Assembly (NCBI GenBank): GCA_013619035.1
Contig: JABXKX010000436.1
Location: 1-35,415 of the forward strand
DNA from: Peptostreptococcaceae bacterium
GTDB lineage: Bacteria; Bacillota_A; Clostridia; Peptostreptococcales; Acidaminobacteraceae
Direction: 5' to 3'
DNA length: 35,415 nt
The first letter of the stretch is position 1; each line of letters opens with the position of its first letter. Below, piece by piece: positions 31,564-35,415 of the stretch. The notes under the pieces were generated by a model. That model did not search any database, was not told the origin of the DNA, and was given only the letters and a program-made list of their open reading frames with translations. Made by a program: the position numbers and the translations under genes.

Positions 31564-31755
31564 TTATTTTATAATTTCTTTTACTCTTCCAACTTGACCA
31601 TCTTCTAATCTGACTTTAATGCCATGAGGATGAAATGATGAATTGGTTAAAAGATCTTTAACAATCCCTTCTGTTAATACACCACTTCTCTGATCTTTCT
31701 TTAAAACTATTTTAACGGTTATACCTGGTTTTATATTACTTCTATTCGTTCCCAT
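31564..31755 (-). CDS. ywbE: YwbE-family small protein (DUF2196)
   Basis: A 63-aa basic protein matching the YwbE family almost end to end: RSNIKPGITVKIVLKKDQRSG, then GIVKDLLTNSSFHPHGIKVRL and DGQVGRVKEI. The ATG at 31755 is preferred over GTG at 31761 because it gives the family's normal N-terminus; AGGTGA is close upstream. Function is not established; the fold is predicted to be a small beta barrel. It follows the DbpA gene after 6 bp, which suggests a role linked to RNA or ribosomes. Confidence 0.92.
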   Translation of the reverse strand: MGTNRSNIKPGITVKIVLKKDQRSGVLTEGIVKDLLTNSSFHPHGIKVRLEDGQVGRVKEIIK

Positions 31756-31761
31756 ATTCAC

Positions 31762-33204
31762 CTACGCATTCGCTTTACTAACAGTTCTTAGACGACCTTT
31801 AATGGGTGTCTCCTGAAGTGTTTTAAAGACCATTTCACCTTTGTTATTTAAGATTTCTACAAATGTTGAAACATCTGTGATACTGATATTACCAATATCA
31901 TCTGCAGTCATACCCTCTATATTACAAAGTGCTCCAACAATATCTCCAGCTCTCATCTTTGTTTTTTTACCTGCATTGATATGAAGCTTTAATATCTCTG
32001 TATTTAATGTTGCACTCTTTTCAACTCTTAATTCAGGTTTTTTACTAATTTTTTCTTCAAATTCATGACGCATAGATTCTATAGCTTCTCTCGATGGTTT
32101 TTCTTCTGTTGGAATCTCATCGTCTATAAGTCTTTGTATACCTTTTAATAAATAAGCATCATTAGAGCTAACTAAACTCACAGCTTTACCCGATTTATCC
32201 TGACGTCCAGTTCTACCGATACGGTGAATATAAACTTCTGGCTCTTCAGGTAAATCATAGTTAACCACTAAAGAAATATCATCAATATCAATTCCTCTAG
32301 CTGCTACATCGGTTGCTACTAAATATCTGAAGTGTCCTTTTCTAAAGTTCTTCATCACTTTAGTTCGATCATCTTGTTCCATGCCACCATGAATTTTCTG
32401 ACAAGGATACGACCATTTCTGAAGTGTTTTATGAACATAATCCACTTCCAGTCTTGTATTACAGAAAATAATACAACTCTCTGGATTTTCAAGTGTTGTC
32501 AGATCTAATAATAAATCCATCTTTTCATTCTTCTTCACATTATATCTAACTTGTTTTATTTGTTGTTTGGTCGTTACTGCTTCTATTTCTACAATAATAG
32601 GACTAGACATATAGTTATTACATAAATCCGAAATATTTTCAGGCAATGTCGCTGATAATAATGTCATCACATAATTTCTTGGTAATTCATTAAGAATCGA
32701 CTCAATTTGATCTACAAAACCCATATTCAGCATTTCATCGGCTTCATCTAATACCAAATACTTGATATTGGATAAATTCAGTGTGCCTCTTTTAATATGA
32801 TCTCTCACACGTCCTGGAGTCCCTACAACTATATGTGTTTTTTGTTTTAATTCTTTAATTTGTGATTTTATTGGTGATTTCCCGTAGACTGCAGAAACTT
32901 TCATTCGTTTGAATCTACCGATATTAAACATCTCTTCTTGTACCTGTTGAGCCAACTCTCTTGTTGGGGTTAGAACCAATACCTGTGGCTCATTATCATC
33001 CCAGTTAACCTGCTCAATGATCGGAATGGCAAACGCTGCTGTTTTCCCACTACCCGTCTCTGATTTAACAACTATATCAATGTTCTCAAGGAGTGAAGGG
33101 ATAACTTGTTCTTGCACTTCTGTCGGTTTTTTGTAACCTAATAACTTTATAGATTTCAATAGCGCCGGATCTAATTTGAAATCTTCGAATTGTAACGTCT
33201 TCAT
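31762..33204 (-). CDS. dbpA: DEAD-box RNA helicase DbpA/YxiN-like
   Basis: A 480-aa helicase with all core motifs: SETGSGKTAA (motif I), PTRELA, DEAD, SAT and HRIGRTGR. The last 75 residues (about 400-475: LHINAGKKTKMRAGDIVGAL and onward) form the DbpA-type RNA-binding domain that recognises hairpin 92 of 23S rRNA. It acts in large-subunit assembly. It heads an operon with ywbE and an rluF-like gene, both fitting ribosome maturation. The ribosome binding site is weak. A TGATATAAT extended -10 lies on the minus strand at about 33252-33244. Confidence 0.95.
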   Translation of the reverse strand: MKTLQFEDFKLDPALLKSIKLLGYKKPTEVQEQVIPSLLENIDIVVKSETGSGKTAAFAIPIIEQVNWDDNEPQVLVLTPTRELAQQVQEEMFNIGRFKRMKVSAVYGKSPIKSQIKELKQKTHIVVGTPGRVRDHIKRGTLNLSNIKYLVLDEADEMLNMGFVDQIESILNELPRNYVMTLLSATLPENISDLCNNYMSSPIIVEIEAVTTKQQIKQVRYNVKKNEKMDLLLDLTTLENPESCIIFCNTRLEVDYVHKTLQKWSYPCQKIHGGMEQDDRTKVMKNFRKGHFRYLVATDVAARGIDIDDISLVVNYDLPEEPEVYIHRIGRTGRQDKSGKAVSLVSSNDAYLLKGIQRLIDDEIPTEEKPSREAIESMRHEFEEKISKKPELRVEKSATLNTEILKLHINAGKKTKMRAGDIVGALCNIEGMTADDIGNISITDVSTFVEILNNKGEMVFKTLQETPIKGRLRTVSKANA

Positions 33205-33243
33205 ATTCTTCTCTTTTCTATTTAAATAAACTGCCAGTCACAG

Positions 33244-33252
33244 ATTATATCA
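33244..33252 (-). promoter_or_regulatory. Extended -10 promoter of the dbpA operon
   Basis: On the minus strand TGA plus TATAAT forms an extended -10; the -35 is poor. It is divergent from the promoter at 33287-33315. Confidence 0.55.
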
Positions 33253-33286
33253 CATATCTCTTTATATACCTAAGGAATTTTTTTAC

Positions 33287-33315
33287 TGTTACATTTAATT
33301 AGAGTGTGATATAAT
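33287..33315 (+). promoter_or_regulatory. Promoter of the 98-aa protein gene
   Basis: A weak TGTTAC (33287-33292) lies 17 bp before TATAAT (33310-33315), with TGA in front of the -10. TTGGAGGT follows before the ATG at 33341. Confidence 0.65.
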
Positions 33316-33340
33316 ATCCTGTAATTATATTGGAGGTACT

Positions 33341-33637
33341 ATGAAAGTATTAAAGTTCAAAATACATGCAGATTATTATGAGCAATTTAAAGCCATCTGT
33401 TTAGAAGAAGATCTTACTGTAAAGAGGAAGTACAATGTCTTATTGTCTCAAGATAGAAATACGGAACATATTTTAGATTATTTCCCAGAAGATCATAAGG
33501 AAATGTCTAGAAAAATGACACTCAAAGTAAATGAAGAACTTTACAAAGGTGTTATGAAGAAATGTGGTCGTCTTGATTTAAGAGTAAGAGACTATATGGC
33601 ATATTTAATTTACAAGTTTTTATCTGATCGAAATTAA
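33341..33637 (+). CDS. 98-aa protein of unknown function
   Basis: A small soluble protein of no recognised family, with a good promoter, a strong GGAGGT site and a terminator, so it is a real gene. It has two similar-looking parts: KVLKFKIHADYYEQFKAICLEE near the start and KMTLKVNEELYKGVMKKCGRLD near residue 62 both follow a strand-then-helix plan, as in ribbon-helix-helix proteins (strand 'MTLKV' then 'NEELYKGVMKKC'). DNA binding is therefore a possibility. It is basic at the C-terminus. It is divergent from the DbpA operon and stands alone. Confidence 0.8.
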   Translation: MKVLKFKIHADYYEQFKAICLEEDLTVKRKYNVLLSQDRNTEHILDYFPEDHKEMSRKMTLKVNEELYKGVMKKCGRLDLRVRDYMAYLIYKFLSDRN

Positions 33638-33640
33638 TAC

Positions 33641-33678
33641 AAGCCTTAGATTATACGATAATCTAAGGCTTTATTTAT
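33641..33678. terminator. Terminator after the 98-aa gene, facing the symporter gene
   Basis: A 14-bp stem, AAGCCTTAGATTAT (33641-33654) with ATAATCTAAGGCTT (33658-33671), has a 3-nt loop and is followed on the plus strand by TATTTATTT. The symporter stop on the minus strand lies in that tail, so it probably serves both genes, though the minus-strand tail is poor in T. Confidence 0.85.
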
Positions 33679-35093
33679 TTACTGACACGTTTTATTTGAA
33701 TTTGTCTCTGAATCGCTTCTACTTTTTCTTCATTAAGATTGTAAGAAGAATATACTTTATTAGCAAGTACAAAAGACAACAAACTACCGATTGATAACAC
33801 CACACCTAAAGCCATTGAAGTAAAATCATTTTGAATATCGATATTTGGATTAAACCGAATCATATCTAAAACAAATCCTAGAATTAAAATAGCAATGGAT
33901 TGAGACATTTTATAGCCAAAATTCAGCATGCCATAATAAATACCTTCACTTCTTTCGCCTGTTTCTAATTCTTGTTGATCCACCGTATCAGCAACCATTG
34001 AAAGTGGTAATGAAAATAAACCACTTGTACCAAAACCAATCACAACTGCATAAACAATCATATACTCATAGTGAACCATCACTTGTCTTCTCAGTACAAC
34101 CAATCCAAATAACATCATACATCCGAAGATTGAGATCCTAAGACCTAATTTAACGGCTGCCTTTTTATCTATTTTACGGGCTATTTTAACCCATAGCGGT
34201 TGTGCAAAAATACAAACTAAAAATTGAGTCCCCAAAACAATACCAATTTTATAGCTATTCATATAAAAAGTATAAGTAAAGGTATGTAATCCTACAACAC
34301 CAATAATGGCTGAAGCAAGGTTTGTAAATAAATAACCAATAAAAATTTGTCTGAAATCGTTACATTTCAAACTGTATTTTATTTGCCCAACAAACTCATT
34401 CAAAGCTAACTTTTCATGAGATTCAACCACTTCAGTTTTATATGATTTTGTACTGAAATAGGTCCATAATCCCGTGAGTAACATGACTAGTGAAGAAGTA
34501 TATGCTATGTTTTTATAGGCTTGTGGATTAAGTTGTCCCAGTTCATATTCAGGTGTTGGTCTGAAAAAAACAAACATACAGACTGCGGTTACAATTATCA
34601 GTGCGGTTAAAAAGAAAATGGTTTTAACCGCTTGTATTTTGGAACGTTCATTATAATCTGTACTCAGTTCTGCACCAAGTGCCGCGTAAGGTGTTACAAA
34701 TACGGTCACAAATGTTTTAATTAAAAACACACTTGAAAATATCCAAATAAATTTTATCCATACAGCAATATCAATCTTTACATGCCATAACATAATATTG
34801 GCAACAGCAATTAAAAATGTACCACTTAAAATATATAGATGACGTTTACCAAACTTTGAACGGGTATTATCAGAAATGTAACCCATAACCGGATCACTAA
34901 TAGCATCCCAAACAATACTCAGAGATACAACCAAACCAATAAGCGACCCTGGCAACAATAAAACTGCAGTCGCATAAAATACCAGATAAGAGGTGATCAT
35001 TTGAGTCACAAATCCATAACCAAAGTTACCTGCTCCGTATCCAACGATAGTTGAAAGTTTTAACGGTTTACTACTGAGTTGCATCTGATCCAC
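33675..35093 (-). CDS. GPH-type sugar/cation symporter (MFS)
   Basis: A 472-aa, 12-helix transporter of the glycoside-pentoside-hexuronide:cation symporter family. The diagnostic motif is WDAISDPVMGYISDNTRSKFGKRH after helix 2, with the membrane Asp of the MelB cation site. GTG at 35093 is taken as start because GAGGTG lies 5 bp upstream; ATG 35084 is too far from it and TTG 35111 has no site. The cargo is probably a sugar, glycoside or uronate, taken up with sodium or protons. No glycosidase is next to it in the window. No strong promoter was found in 35094-35168. Confidence 0.9.
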   Translation of the reverse strand: MDQMQLSSKPLKLSTIVGYGAGNFGYGFVTQMITSYLVFYATAVLLLPGSLIGLVVSLSIVWDAISDPVMGYISDNTRSKFGKRHLYILSGTFLIAVANIMLWHVKIDIAVWIKFIWIFSSVFLIKTFVTVFVTPYAALGAELSTDYNERSKIQAVKTIFFLTALIIVTAVCMFVFFRPTPEYELGQLNPQAYKNIAYTSSLVMLLTGLWTYFSTKSYKTEVVESHEKLALNEFVGQIKYSLKCNDFRQIFIGYLFTNLASAIIGVVGLHTFTYTFYMNSYKIGIVLGTQFLVCIFAQPLWVKIARKIDKKAAVKLGLRISIFGCMMLFGLVVLRRQVMVHYEYMIVYAVVIGFGTSGLFSLPLSMVADTVDQQELETGERSEGIYYGMLNFGYKMSQSIAILILGFVLDMIRFNPNIDIQNDFTSMALGVVLSIGSLLSFVLANKVYSSYNLNEEKVEAIQRQIQIKRVSK

Positions 35094-35168
35094 GACCCCA
35101 CCTCTTTTCAATTTTTACATACCCCAATATGAAACGATTAATTATGCCATTTTATATTTAATCTAAAT

Positions 35169-35415
35169 TTAAAGAACAGGTAATGATATAAGTCCATTGC
35201 CATCTGCTTCAAAAGTAATACTCTTACCTTTATTGAAATAATAACTGTGCACTGCACATAGAAGTGCATCAATTTGGTCTTCCACATGTTTATAAGCTTT
35301 TTTGGTTTTTATGGTTTCTAACTCAATAGGTATATTTTTGATACCCAAATCCATTAAGATATTCAGGACATCTCTTGCATGGGATAATAATACTTCTAAT
35401 GATAATCTAGAAGAT
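35169..35415 (-). CDS. DUF429-like protein, C-terminal part (cut by window edge)
   Basis: An open frame of 81 codons runs into the window end on the minus strand; an internal ATG at 35354 is probably not the start because the frame is open upstream of it. The segment KHVEDQIDALLCAVHSYYF followed by a short Gly-rich end resembles the C-terminus of DUF429 proteins, which have an RNase-H-like fold, where the EDxxDAL(L)CA helix is conserved. Function of the family is not established. The gene ends 75 bp before the symporter start, with no clear terminator, so co-transcription is possible. Confidence 0.55.
   Translation of the reverse strand, partial: SSRLSLEVLLSHARDVLNILMDLGIKNIPIELETIKTKKAYKHVEDQIDALLCAVHSYYFNKGKSITFEADGNGLISLPVL

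Noticed and set aside
1..35415. Overlapping opposite-strand and out-of-frame open frames of 60-110 codons
   Set aside because: They lie inside well-supported genes, lack ribosome binding sites and have low-complexity composition expected of AT-rich shadow frames.

Overview
This is an AT-rich window from what looks like a strictly anaerobic, low-GC Firmicutes-type bacterium or a Mollicutes relative with the standard code (TGA is used as a stop and Trp is TGG). The basis is the codon bias, strong AGGAGG ribosome binding sites, YwbE and DbpA homologues, a split transketolase, a tungsten-type aldehyde:ferredoxin oxidoreductase, and a ferredoxin-linked membrane complex with no visible quinone or oxygen chemistry. 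The species cannot be fixed from the sequence. No RNA genes, insertion sequences or CRISPR arrays were seen.

Region 1 (1-13374, plus strand) holds two paralogous ArsR-type regulators. The second leads a tightly overlapped operon for a membrane oxidoreductase: MnhE, MnhF, MnhG, MbhD, a fused MbhE+MnhB, MnhC, two antiporter-like subunits, and NuoH-, NuoB-, NuoC- and NuoD-like proteins. The order, the E-B fusion and the two antiporter-like subunits match the Mbx/MBS branch of the Mbh family rather than a hydrogenase. In the NuoD-like subunit both hydrogenase CxxC motifs have become CxxE. The usual last subunit (NuoI/MbhN ferredoxin) is fused to a GltD/NfnL-like FAD/NAD(P) module, and this fusion gene is duplicated. 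The inferred system is an ion-pumping ferredoxin/NAD(P)H oxidoreductase with two alternative or joint nucleotide-handling subunits. A 42-bp palindrome covers the transcription start of this operon.

Region 2 (13354-24614, minus strand) is an 11-gene operon converging on region 1 and sharing its terminator. It encodes two SCP2-like proteins, a class III aminotransferase, a two-part transketolase, a VOC protein, a long Old-Yellow-type flavoprotein, a TetR regulator, an aldehyde:ferredoxin oxidoreductase, a MoaD-like sulfur carrier and a methyltransferase-like protein. Two 18-bp operators flank the start of the transcript and probably bind the TetR. The pathway is not recognised. The chemistry suggests conversion of a hydrophobic or unsaturated substrate to an aldehyde, whose oxidation gives reduced ferredoxin; that could feed the region 1 complex.

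Region 3 (24677-35415) is mostly housekeeping: Lon protease behind a small membrane protein and a MarR regulator (with two matching 27-bp operators), leucyl aminopeptidase, an aspartate/glutamate racemase, a DbpA-YwbE-RluF ribosome-maturation operon, an orphan 98-aa protein, a GPH-type sugar symporter and the 3' end of a DUF429-like gene cut by the window edge.
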